Shown here: one piece after another, positions 18,049-26,232 of the stretch
Numbering within the stretch: the stretch's first letter is position 1
Layout of the letters: every line of letters begins with the position of its first letter
NCBI RefSeq assembly: GCF_023630205.1
Contig: NZ_JALPRR010000003.1
Coordinates: forward strand, 62,001-126,000
DNA: 64,000 nt
Source: Pontibacter ruber
GTDB taxonomy: Bacteria; Bacteroidota; Bacteroidia; Cytophagales; Hymenobacteraceae
Direction of reading: 5' to 3'
Translations under genes and position numbers: made by a program
The notes under the pieces: model-generated
Seen by the model: only the letters and a program-made list of their open reading frames with translations
Told to the model about the DNA's origin: nothing
Databases searched by the model: none

Positions 18049-21000
18049 ATGATCAGTATTTTACCCAATTTTCTAAAGGGGATGTTGTTGCAACGTTTCC
18101 TGCTCTTTCTACCTTCACTCATACTTTATTTTAATGTAGCACCTGCCATTGCACAAAAGGTGGCTGCCGAATGGGAGCAGCGTTATAACGGACAGGGGCA
18201 GAGCAAGGAATATTTCCAATCTTCTGCCATGGACAAGGAAGGCAACCTATACCTGACAGGAACCAGCTATGGAGCACCTGCTTTCCGGTTCGGTGCAAGC
18301 CGGGAACACGGAGAAATTCTTACGGTAAAGTATGCGCCATCCGGAGAAGTACTCTGGAGCAACACGTTTGTAGCAGACAGCTCCCGCGATATCTTTGAGT
18401 ATAGTGAGGTGGCGTATGGTATAGCTGTAGATGAATCAGGTGGGGTGTACGTCTCGGGTGTCAGGCAAATCCAGACTAGCGATCTTGAAATAAACCAGAA
18501 GGTTATACTTTTCAGGTTGAATACAGCAGACGGTGCACAGGTCTGGAACACGACATTTTCTGTTGAAAATGAAGTCTTTGAGCCGGCTGCCATCACCGCA
18601 GACCGATCCGGCGGCGTTTACCTGACCGGTACCAGCTACCGGACCTTTAAGTTTGATGCCCGCACCGGTAGCCGGATCTGGAGCGCACGCTATACCGGAG
18701 CGGTAGGCAGCAGCGGCGGCAGTGAAACAGACATAGCCCGTGCTATTGTGGTAGATGAGAAGGGAGGTGTAGTTGTTACCGGGCGAAGCTTCCTGAAGTT
18801 TCTGTATCATGTTGGGCACGGGCCTGCTTTGCCGGTGTATTCTTACGCCACGGTAAAGTTCGATGCTGCCACAGGCGCCAGCCTGTGGGAAGCACGCTAC
18901 ACCGGCGATACCACCTCCACAGTGGAAAACGATGCCAGGGCCATGGCGCTGGACAGCGCAGGCGATGTGTACGTTACCGGAACACGCAGAGGCACAGTGG
19001 CAGACGAAGGCCTTGTTACGATAAAGTATAGCAACAGCAGCGGAGAGCAGCTTTGGACCTCCAGGAACAGCAACGGTTACGAGTCCAATGCCATTGTAAC
19101 AGATGATGCCGGTGGTGTATACATAACAGGAAGTAGTTATCAAGGTAGTATGTTGCACGATGCGCTTCTTACAGTCAAATATAGTGCAGCAAGCGGACAG
19201 CAACTTTGGGAAAACAAACATCCGAAACCACCCGGCGCAGGTTATATCACGTCTCGTACCATGGCCGTTGGTAAGGCAAACGATGTATATGTAGCAGGTA
19301 TAAGTGGCGATCAGCTGCACAATACCGGTTATACCACCATCCGCTACAATGCTGCTTCAGGATCTACCCAATGGAGAGATTTTTACAGGGTGAGCCTGTC
19401 CAGGGGCAATCTCAATATCCACTTGAACAGCAATGGTAATGTTTTTGTGGCAGGCTCCGCCTTTAATGAAGGCTTTGCAAACAGCGATTACGTGTTGCTG
19501 AGATACGCGGCAGCTACGGGAGGCCAACCGGAAGTAAATAGATATGAAGCACTTGATAACGCAAACGAGACTGCTATAGTAGTCGCAGTAGATGAGACTG
19601 GTAATACTTATGTGGCGGGTATCAGTTTCATGGAATTTAGCGTGGGAACAGGCATCGATCTGGTTATAGTTGCCTACGCTCCGACGGGCGAAGTATTGTG
19701 GGAGAAAAGGGTCGATAAAGGATCAGAAGACAGGCCATCTGCTATTGCACTGGATGATGCCGGCGGCATTTATATAACAGGCAGTGCCGGCGACCAGGGA
19801 ACAGCCGATTACCTGACAATGAAGCTACAGGCAGCGGACGGTGCAGTGGTGTGGGAGTCGTTTTACGATAGCGGAGATAAGGAATTTGACAGTGCCCTCG
19901 GACTTGCCCTGGACGGTAGTGGTGGGGTATACGTAACTGGGATGAGCTACAAAAAGGTTGGCGCTACCTCCAACAGCGATTACGCTACGATTAAGTATGA
20001 TGCTGAAACCGGTGCACAGGTATGGGTAACACGATTTGACGGTGGCCTGAACCTGAGCGATGAAGCCTATGCCATAGCAGCTGATAGTGCCGGTGGCGTG
20101 TACGTAACCGGTGGCGCAGCTTTTCAGCCGGACGATTACAATGGGAAAGACTTTGCTACGCTGAAGTACAACGCCGCCAACGGAGAACAACTCTGGCTGG
20201 CTCGTTACGATGGCGGAGTTGGTTTTGATGCGGCAGTCCGGATTGCAGTTGCCAACAACCAGGACGTATACGTGGCCGGACAAAGCACTGGTGCCGATAC
20301 GCTCGTGAAGTATACTACCATCAGGTACACGGCCACTGACGGAAAGCAGCTGTGGCTGTCGGACTACAAAACGGCTAATGAGACCGCTGTTGTAAAAGAC
20401 ATGGCAGTAGATGATAAGGGCGGTGTATACGTGACCGGTTACAGCTATTCTTATGTGGCGGGGCAGCTGTTGTATGCAGATTATGCCACTGTAAAGTATA
20501 ATGCTGTTGACGGAGCGCAACGCTGGGTGCAACGGTTCGGAGAAAGGAATACCATTTCTAATGCCGCTGCGCTGGCGGTGGATAAGGCTGGGGATGTGTA
20601 CGTAACCGGGCAACAGATTATGGACCGTGATGGTGGCAGAGCAGGCGTTGCGGCTACGCTAAAGTATAAAGGAGAAGACGGAACACCTCAATGGACAGCA
20701 CTCACGGCAGGAATTGATGATAGCGGTAATGATATTGCAGTTGATGCGAAGAGCAATATTTACGTTGCAGGCAGCAGCTACTCCACCCGTACCTTCCTGG
20801 ATTTACTGACGATCAAATACAGGCAGGGGGCTGCTTGTGTACCTGTTGCGGCCAGAGCCATTGCCGGACAAATAGCCATACGTGCCGGTACACCACAGCG
20901 CTTTGAGTATAGCTTAACGGGTGCTGGTGCTACCTTGTTTACCTGGGCTGTAACCGGAGAGGAAAGTATAGCTTTAAGCGGGCAGGGCAGCGATAAAATA

Positions 21001-21891
21001 TCCGTTGCTTGGCCAGCTAGCGCATGCGTGTATGAGGTAAGAGCCAGCTATAGTGCCGGGGTCAGCTGCACTGTACAGGATACCTCGCTGACAGTGGCTG
21101 TTTTTGATCCGAATGCAGGTTTTGTAGTAGGTGCTGGTTGGCTTGAGTCGCCTGTTGCCATACCGTTGGAGCCAATGCAGCAGACGGGTCGTGCCTATTT
21201 TGCCTTTGCTGCCTGGTATGGCCGCGATGGACGTTCCGTACAGGGGCAAACAGCCTTCAGGCTGAGTACCGCAGGCCTGGATTTTCGAAGCAGCCAACAT
21301 ACGCCCATGCGTCTAGTTATAGCGGGCAACAGGGCAAACTATACCGGGCAAGGCATGCTTAATGGGCAGGTGGGCTACGGATTTCTTGTTTCGGCTGTAG
21401 ACGGAGACCTGGCGCAGGGAAGGCTGCAGGACCGCCTTCGGGTGAAAGTATGGAATCTAGCTACAGGAGAGATCGCATATGACCTGCAAACCGGTGCAGG
21501 CGAAGGGGCAATAGCTTCTACTGCCATCTCTAGAGGTCAGATCGTCATTCATCGACCGTTGGGCCGTCCGCTGGATTTGTTGGCCTCAGAAGCCGAACAA
21601 CTGAGCCAGGAGCTGGCGTTATTGGAGCCGGAACAAACCCTTACTGTCTACCCGACTGCCTTCTCCGATCGTGCGATAACTTCCTTCACACTGCCTTTTG
21701 AGGAAGCTTATACGCTGGAACTCTATGACCTGAAGGGAGCGCTGGTGCGCCACATTGCAAGTAGCAGGGCAGAGGCCAGGCAGCGACAGGAGCATGTAAT
21801 AGAGGCGACCGGATTGCCTGGTGGAATTTACCTGTTGCGACTCTCCACCGCATCCACTTCGCAGGCAATAAAGCTGCTGATAAAGCCTTAG
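18049..21891 (+). CDS. Giant SBBP-repeat T9SS-secreted protein
   Basis: 1280 residues. A signal peptide (LLQRFLLFLPSLILYFNVAPAIAQ) is followed by about 15-18 repeats of about 55 residues with the pattern AVDxxGGVYVTG ... YATIKYDAxTGxxxW (SBBP beta-propeller repeats, residues about 40-910). After a single-Cys boundary (AACVPVA) come a PKD/Ig-like domain and a domain with FVVGAGWLESP. The tail LELYDLKGALVRHI ... QAIKLLIKP is a T9SS type A sorting domain. It is a paralogue of the protein at the left edge of the window. Predicted to be a cell-surface or released protein; role unknown, possibly adhesion or binding. Confidence 0.92.
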   Translation: MISILPNFLKGMLLQRFLLFLPSLILYFNVAPAIAQKVAAEWEQRYNGQGQSKEYFQSSAMDKEGNLYLTGTSYGAPAFRFGASREHGEILTVKYAPSGEVLWSNTFVADSSRDIFEYSEVAYGIAVDESGGVYVSGVRQIQTSDLEINQKVILFRLNTADGAQVWNTTFSVENEVFEPAAITADRSGGVYLTGTSYRTFKFDARTGSRIWSARYTGAVGSSGGSETDIARAIVVDEKGGVVVTGRSFLKFLYHVGHGPALPVYSYATVKFDAATGASLWEARYTGDTTSTVENDARAMALDSAGDVYVTGTRRGTVADEGLVTIKYSNSSGEQLWTSRNSNGYESNAIVTDDAGGVYITGSSYQGSMLHDALLTVKYSAASGQQLWENKHPKPPGAGYITSRTMAVGKANDVYVAGISGDQLHNTGYTTIRYNAASGSTQWRDFYRVSLSRGNLNIHLNSNGNVFVAGSAFNEGFANSDYVLLRYAAATGGQPEVNRYEALDNANETAIVVAVDETGNTYVAGISFMEFSVGTGIDLVIVAYAPTGEVLWEKRVDKGSEDRPSAIALDDAGGIYITGSAGDQGTADYLTMKLQAADGAVVWESFYDSGDKEFDSALGLALDGSGGVYVTGMSYKKVGATSNSDYATIKYDAETGAQVWVTRFDGGLNLSDEAYAIAADSAGGVYVTGGAAFQPDDYNGKDFATLKYNAANGEQLWLARYDGGVGFDAAVRIAVANNQDVYVAGQSTGADTLVKYTTIRYTATDGKQLWLSDYKTANETAVVKDMAVDDKGGVYVTGYSYSYVAGQLLYADYATVKYNAVDGAQRWVQRFGERNTISNAAALAVDKAGDVYVTGQQIMDRDGGRAGVAATLKYKGEDGTPQWTALTAGIDDSGNDIAVDAKSNIYVAGSSYSTRTFLDLLTIKYRQGAACVPVAARAIAGQIAIRAGTPQRFEYSLTGAGATLFTWAVTGEESIALSGQGSDKISVAWPASACVYEVRASYSAGVSCTVQDTSLTVAVFDPNAGFVVGAGWLESPVAIPLEPMQQTGRAYFAFAAWYGRDGRSVQGQTAFRLSTAGLDFRSSQHTPMRLVIAGNRANYTGQGMLNGQVGYGFLVSAVDGDLAQGRLQDRLRVKVWNLATGEIAYDLQTGAGEGAIASTAISRGQIVIHRPLGRPLDLLASEAEQLSQELALLEPEQTLTVYPTAFSDRAITSFTLPFEEAYTLELYDLKGALVRHIASSRAEARQRQEHVIEATGLPGGIYLLRLSTASTSQAIKLLIKP

Positions 21892-21979
21892 GAAAAGCTT
21901 AAGCAAGTATAAAGGTTGGCGATATGACTATGCCGAACACAGATAAGGAAAGGAGACTGAAGGTATAAGGGTGAAGCTG

Positions 21980-22022
21980 TTATAAATCATAGGGATGCTG
22001 ATAATAACCCTATGATTTATAA
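21980..22022. terminator. Inverted repeat, probable bidirectional terminator
   Basis: A perfect 15-bp stem (TTATAAATCATAGGG and its complement) with a 13-base loop lies between convergent genes. It overlaps the last codons of the minus-strand gene. It is AT-rich, without a long T run on the plus strand. Confidence 0.65.
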
Positions 22023-22291
22023 CAAACAATATAGGTAAGTGCAGAGAGCATGAGCGGATGTTTTTCTTTCATCTTTTCCAACAGTTGCTCCATTACCAGG
22101 TAGTCGCTCACATTGCTGCTGATCTCGTCGCAAAGGAGCAGGTACTTATACCTGATCACACTTATATAACATTTGTCGTCGTTGTCTAGCAAGTAGTTAC
22201 AGATCCTGTAATACAGCTCGTGAGACTCCCGTTCACTTAGCTCTACTTCCAGTGTATCCTTTATCGCCTTCTTTGCACTTCTTCTTTGCAT
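22010..22291 (-). CDS. Hypothetical protein (93 aa)
   Basis: It starts MQRRSAKKAIKDTLEVELSE and is helical and charged in the middle, with Cys residues near the ends of the hydrophobic parts. There is no signal peptide or known motif. Spacing and composition are consistent with a real small gene. Function unknown. Confidence 0.6.
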   Translation of the reverse strand: MQRRSAKKAIKDTLEVELSERESHELYYRICNYLLDNDDKCYISVIRYKYLLLCDEISSNVSDYLVMEQLLEKMKEKHPLMLSALTYIVCYKS

Positions 22292-22614
22292 AGCAAGATT
22301 TCGTTGTTACAGGTAACTACTGAATACGAGATTATTTCCTTTGGTATGCTGTAAACATTAAAAATATTTTCTCAAGGGAAATAAGCTAAAACAGAAGCTG
22401 TAGTACGTAATTATGCTTGCCAGTGTTTAACCGGAAGCCGCTGGTATCCCGTTTTATGTTGAATGCTGCACGTAAAGGGCACTAAAATTTCTTTTTGTAT
22501 TATTCTGTGGTTGTATAAATAACCTGGCGTCGTTGGTTCCAGTATAAATGCTCATAATCCTACCTACTTACTACAGGCGAGCCGCTGTACTTACTTAAAG
22601 AAAGTAGCACCAAC
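22292..22614. other. Intergenic region upstream of glpD
   Basis: 323 bases with no gene. AT-rich; it holds the divergent promoters of the small minus-strand gene and glpD. No clear TTTG/TAnnTTTG pair or operator was found. Confidence 0.4.
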
Positions 22615-24177
22615 ATGAACCGTACAAAATTACTGGAACAGCTGCATGACCCTCACATAAGTTGGGACATCATTGTGATCGGGGGTGGCGCAACTGGTTT
22701 GGGCGTTGCCATGGATGCGGCCATACGAGGCTACAGAACACTGTTGCTAGAACAAGCAGACTTTGCCAAAGGCACCTCCAGCAGAAGCACAAAGCTGATC
22801 CATGGAGGGGTGCGCTATCTGGCCCAGGGCAAAGTGGCGCTGGTGCTGGAGGCCTTACGCGAACGGGGTTTGTTGCTAAAAAATGCAGCGCACGTCGTTA
22901 GAAGGCAAGCCTTTGTGATCCCATACTATAACTGGTGGGACGGCCCTTTCTATACAATAGGGTTAAGGCTTTATGACGTGCTGGCCGGAAAGCTGAGCCT
23001 AGGAGCCTCCCGGAGGATCAGCAAAGAGAAAACAATTGAAGCCTTGCCTGTCATCGAAACAAAAGGGCTGAAAGGAGGCATTGTATATTACGACGCGCAG
23101 TTCGATGATACCCGCCTGGCAGTGTATCTGGCACAAACGGCCGTGGATAACGGCGCCTGTGTGCTGAACTACATGCAGGTAGTGGGCCTGCTGAAAGATG
23201 ATACCGGTCGCGTAAGCGGCGTACAGGCACGGGAAACCGAGAACGATAGTACCTACCTGCTGAAGGCCAAAACAGTGGTGAACGCAACCGGCGTGTTTGT
23301 AGATGCCATACTCCGGATGGAAAACCCGCAGGCCGAACCGCTGGTGCGCCCCAGCCAGGGCGTGCACGTCGTGCTGGACAGCTCTTTCCTGCCCGGCGAC
23401 AATGCATTGCTGATCCCTAAAACGGCTGACGGGCGCGTGCTTTTTGCCGTGCCCTGGCACAACAAAGTGCTGGTAGGTACCACCGATACCCTGCGCAGAA
23501 AAGTTGAACTGGAGCCTCAGGCGTTGGAAGAAGAAATTAATTTTATACTTGATACAGCCGGCCAGTATCTTACCCGGAAACCCACCAGAAAGGATGTGTG
23601 CTCTGTGTTTGCAGGCTTACGGCCCTTGGCCGCTCAGCAGGGCAAAAGGCAATCGACAAAGGAAATATCCCGCAACTTTAAAGTGATGGTAACTGCATCC
23701 GGGCTGGTAACCATTACCGGTGGCAAATGGACCATTTTCCGGCTGATGGCAGAGCGCACGGTCGATGCCGCTATTAAGGCTGGTAAGTTATTGCCCAAGC
23801 CGTGTACCACCCAGTCACATCCTATACATGGAAACAAACCGTTTGTGCACTGCAACAGCCATTTAGCCCTTTACGGAGCCGATATGCCTGCCATACAGCA
23901 ACTGATGCAGCAGGAGCCGGAACTCGCACAGAAGCTTCATCCGGATTTCCCCTATACCAAAGCCGAAGTAGTATGGGCCGCCCGCAAAGAGATGGCGCGG
24001 ACTGTAGAAGATGTGCTGGCACGCAGGGTAAGGCTGTTATTTTTGGACGCCCGCGCTGCACTGGCAGCAGCCCCCGAAGTAGCCCGCCTGCTCTCCCTGG
24101 AGCTGCAAAAAGACGAAACCTGGCGTGAACAGCAGATCGCCGGATTCACAGCCTTGGCCCGGCATTATATCCTCTGA
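22615..24177 (+). CDS. glpD: FAD-dependent glycerol-3-phosphate dehydrogenase
   Basis: 520 residues. The FAD site is IIVIGGGATGLGVAMDAAIRG, followed by the family motif GTSSRSTKLIHGGVRYL and, later, VFAGLRPL and a GGKWTIFR segment near the substrate and FAD pocket. It oxidises glycerol 3-phosphate to dihydroxyacetone phosphate at the inner membrane and passes electrons to quinone. Length and domain order, including the C-terminal helical domain (VVWAARKEMARTVEDVLARR), are normal. No glpK or glpF is in the window. Confidence 0.93.
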   Translation: MNRTKLLEQLHDPHISWDIIVIGGGATGLGVAMDAAIRGYRTLLLEQADFAKGTSSRSTKLIHGGVRYLAQGKVALVLEALRERGLLLKNAAHVVRRQAFVIPYYNWWDGPFYTIGLRLYDVLAGKLSLGASRRISKEKTIEALPVIETKGLKGGIVYYDAQFDDTRLAVYLAQTAVDNGACVLNYMQVVGLLKDDTGRVSGVQARETENDSTYLLKAKTVVNATGVFVDAILRMENPQAEPLVRPSQGVHVVLDSSFLPGDNALLIPKTADGRVLFAVPWHNKVLVGTTDTLRRKVELEPQALEEEINFILDTAGQYLTRKPTRKDVCSVFAGLRPLAAQQGKRQSTKEISRNFKVMVTASGLVTITGGKWTIFRLMAERTVDAAIKAGKLLPKPCTTQSHPIHGNKPFVHCNSHLALYGADMPAIQQLMQQEPELAQKLHPDFPYTKAEVVWAARKEMARTVEDVLARRVRLLFLDARAALAAAPEVARLLSLELQKDETWREQQIAGFTALARHYIL

Positions 24178-24180
24178 TGC

Positions 24181-24197
24181 AAGTATAGACTATACTT
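24181..24197. repeat. Inverted AAGTATA pair
   Basis: AAGTATAGACTATACTT just after glpD. Similar inverted pairs lie at 26219-26230, 32657-32672, 36631-36640, 36647-36656, 40183-40198 and 44935-44944. Confidence 0.6.
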
Positions 24198-24248
24198 GGT
24201 AAGTCTAAACTGATCCCATATTTTGGCGACCGTGAGAGCCGGCGAATT

Positions 24249-24710
24249 CTACTTTAAACTATCAAAGCTATACTTGGCGTCGCTCCAGAATTCATCCAGC
24301 GCAATGATGCGGGGTTTAAAGAACGAGATCAGTGTAGGCCAGTCGTCTTTGTTGAACACGTTGGCAGGGGCTATTTCCTTGTAAATGCGGCTTACGGTGC
24401 GGCCGTTTTCATCGGTAGTGTGCAGGTCCCATTCCCATTCTTCCCCCAGGGACTCGTGCAGTAAAGTTCTGAGTTCCTCAAATTGCTCAAAGTATAACTG
24501 CTGTATTTCCAGGTCGGGGTGCGTGAGTTCGATGGCGATGGAAGCCGATTTCTTTTCTGCTTGCATGCGGAAGTATACATGCTTGATACCGGTTTTATAG
24601 TTCGACCAGTTGGTCTTCAGGCCTTCGGCGGAGAGGTGCGGGGATAGGTATTGTCCGAATGCGGTCCAGAAAGCCTGCCGGAGCTGTGAAGCCTGTTCTC
24701 GTGTATACAT
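24249..24710 (-). CDS. DUF4268 domain protein
   Basis: 153 residues matching the DUF4268 pattern: AFWTAFGQYLSP near the start, NWSNYKTGIKHVYFRM, AIELTHPD and a C-terminal DDWPTLISFFKPRIIALDEFW. These proteins are small, soluble and found mostly in Bacteroidota. The role is unknown, although the domain also occurs with nuclease-like proteins. Confidence 0.8.
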   Translation of the reverse strand: MYTREQASQLRQAFWTAFGQYLSPHLSAEGLKTNWSNYKTGIKHVYFRMQAEKKSASIAIELTHPDLEIQQLYFEQFEELRTLLHESLGEEWEWDLHTTDENGRTVSRIYKEIAPANVFNKDDWPTLISFFKPRIIALDEFWSDAKYSFDSLK

Positions 24711-24844
24711 GAATGCAAATTTAAGTATAAAGTAAGACTTTACGGAAGAAAGGAGGACAAGGGCAGCATGCGTAAAGTATGGAGAAGAGAGGGAAATTGC
24801 CCTGAACGCAGGTTTCTAAAAAAAATGCAAAAATATTTCAGCCT

Positions 24845-24879
24845 TTTGTAACAACCGCTAAACTGCCTCCGTATAAAAG
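24845..24879 (+). promoter_or_regulatory. Promoter of small RNA copy 2
   Basis: TTTG at 24845-24848 and TATAAAAG at 24872-24879 are separated by 23 bases, a fit to the Bacteroidota TTTG/TAnnTTTG type. The same TGTAAC and GTATAAAAGC elements precede copy 1. Confidence 0.5.
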
Positions 24880-24884
24880 CATGG

Positions 24885-24952
24885 CTAAAAGTTGAAAAGT
24901 TAATTTTCACAGCGAAGGCTCCTCATCGTGGGAGCCTTCGCTGTTTTTGTTT
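24885..24952 (+). ncRNA. Putative small RNA, copy 2 (twin of 13292-13358)
   Basis: Downstream of the promoter, the segment GCATGGCTAAAAGTTGAAAA (24880-24899) is identical to copy 1, followed by a shared AATTTTC. A perfect 13-bp terminator stem follows (CAGCGAAGGCTCC at 24910-24922 with its complement at 24931-24943), then TTTTTGTTTT. The only flanking protein genes point away from or toward it, so it is not a leader of a neighbouring gene. The estimated length is about 60-70 nt. The 5' end is inferred from the box. Confidence 0.58.
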
Positions 24953-24971
24953 TAACCTGTCTCAACTAGCC

Positions 24972-25214
24972 TCACCTGTCATTCCCCAGGTGCTTCACCA
25001 ACTCGGTGTAGGCCTGCTCTGCTTCGGCTTTTTCAAACATTTTCTGAGAAGCTCCGAAATCCAGCACCAACTTGGCTGTCTGGCTGCCGGTTTCCGGTTT
25101 GTAGGTAACGTAGCAAAGCTTGTTCAGGTCCAGCATTAGCACCGACCGTACGTCGCCGCTCCCCAGGTTTATGGTTATAAAATTTGTTTCCGGCATTGAT
25201 CTGTCTCTTTCCAT
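24972..25214 (-). CDS. Hypothetical protein (80 aa)
   Basis: The start is taken at the ATG at 25214; one GTG codon lies upstream and a further Met is at 25196. The C-terminal half (FGASQKMFEKAEAEQAYTELVKHLGN) looks like an amphipathic helix, and the N-terminal half has strands (NFITINLGSGDVRSVLMLDL). Function unknown. The gene follows the 6-phosphogluconate dehydrogenase gene on the same strand. Confidence 0.65.
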   Translation of the reverse strand: MERDRSMPETNFITINLGSGDVRSVLMLDLNKLCYVTYKPETGSQTAKLVLDFGASQKMFEKAEAEQAYTELVKHLGNDR

Positions 25215-25274
25215 CACATCCTCCGCTCTGTTTTATACTTTATACGACCAGCCGCAGGCAAAGGAGCAAGCCAT

Positions 25275-26174
25275 TTAGTCTGCTTTGTCTACCTGGTGCC
25301 CTCCAAACTCGTTGCGCAGGGCCGCCACAACTTTGCCGGTGAACGTATCGGTTTCGAGCGAGCGGTAGCGCATCAGCAGCGAGAGCGCGATCACGGGGGT
25401 GGCCACCTGCATGTCCAGGGCTGTTTCCAGGGTCCATTTTCCTTCACCGGAAGAGTACATGATGCCCTTGATGGCCGATAACTGCGGGTCTTTGCGGAAG
25501 GCATTCTCGACCAGTTCCATCAGCCAGCTCCGCACCACCGAACCATGGTTCCAGACACGCGCTACCTCCTTGTAGTTGATGTTATACTCGCTTTTGTGCA
25601 GCAGCTCAAATCCTTCGGCAATGGCCTGCATCATGCCATACTCCACGCCGTTGTGGATCATCTTCACAAAGTGGCCGCTGCCCGGCTTGCCCACATACAG
25701 ATACCCGTTTTCAACCGACACATCCCTGAAAATTTCCTCGCAATATTGAAACGCTTCGGGCTCGCCACCTACCATGGTGCAGGCGCCGTTCCGTGCCCCG
25801 CTCAGGCCTCCGCTGGTACCACAATCCAGAAAATACATATCCGTAGCTTTGAGCTGTTCGGCTCTCCGGACAGAGTCTTTGTAGTTGGAATTGCCGCCAT
25901 CGATGAGGATGTCCTGGGGGTTCAGGTGCGGCAGCAGCTGGGAGATCACCGTATCGACTGCGGCACCGGCAGGCACCATGATCCAGATCACTTTTCGGCC
26001 GGACAGTTGCTGGGCTAGTTCCGGGATCGTATATGCCGGTGTGATACCTTCCGCGGCAGCACGGTCTATGTTTTCGATGGCGATGTCGAAGGCCGTAACG
26101 TGGTGCTTGTGGTCGCGAAGGTTGAGGGCAAGGTTGTAGCCCATTTTGCCAAGTCCGATCAGTCCTATTTGCAT
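25275..26174 (-). CDS. gnd: 6-phosphogluconate dehydrogenase, decarboxylating (short YqeC type)
   Basis: 299 residues from the ATG at 26174, which starts the Rossmann motif MQIGLIGLGKMGYNLALNL; the frame runs further upstream but without family character. The substrate-binding GTSGGLSGARNGACTMVGG and the catalytic Lys in KMIHNGVEYGMMQAIAEG are present. The length fits the short NAD-type 6PGDH class. It converts 6-phosphogluconate to ribulose 5-phosphate with CO2 release. It lies 58 bases downstream of a gluconokinase on the same strand, so the pair forms a gluconate-use pathway. Confidence 0.92.
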   Translation of the reverse strand: MQIGLIGLGKMGYNLALNLRDHKHHVTAFDIAIENIDRAAAEGITPAYTIPELAQQLSGRKVIWIMVPAGAAVDTVISQLLPHLNPQDILIDGGNSNYKDSVRRAEQLKATDMYFLDCGTSGGLSGARNGACTMVGGEPEAFQYCEEIFRDVSVENGYLYVGKPGSGHFVKMIHNGVEYGMMQAIAEGFELLHKSEYNINYKEVARVWNHGSVVRSWLMELVENAFRKDPQLSAIKGIMYSSGEGKWTLETALDMQVATPVIALSLLMRYRSLETDTFTGKVVAALRNEFGGHQVDKAD

Positions 26175-26232
26175 GGTGTTTTTTTTAAAGAGGTTACAGG
26201 TATGGCTGGTCAGGCCTGAAGTATATACTTGA

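Noticed and set aside
18200..20800. Regular DNA repeats considered as a CRISPR or satellite array
   Set aside because: They are in-frame protein repeats with a spacing of about 165-180 bases, variable in sequence; no CRISPR-type repeat-spacer pattern occurs anywhere in the window.
24881..24895. Start of a cold-shock protein gene beginning MAKS
   Set aside because: The frame stops after four codons in both copies, so no cold-shock gene follows.
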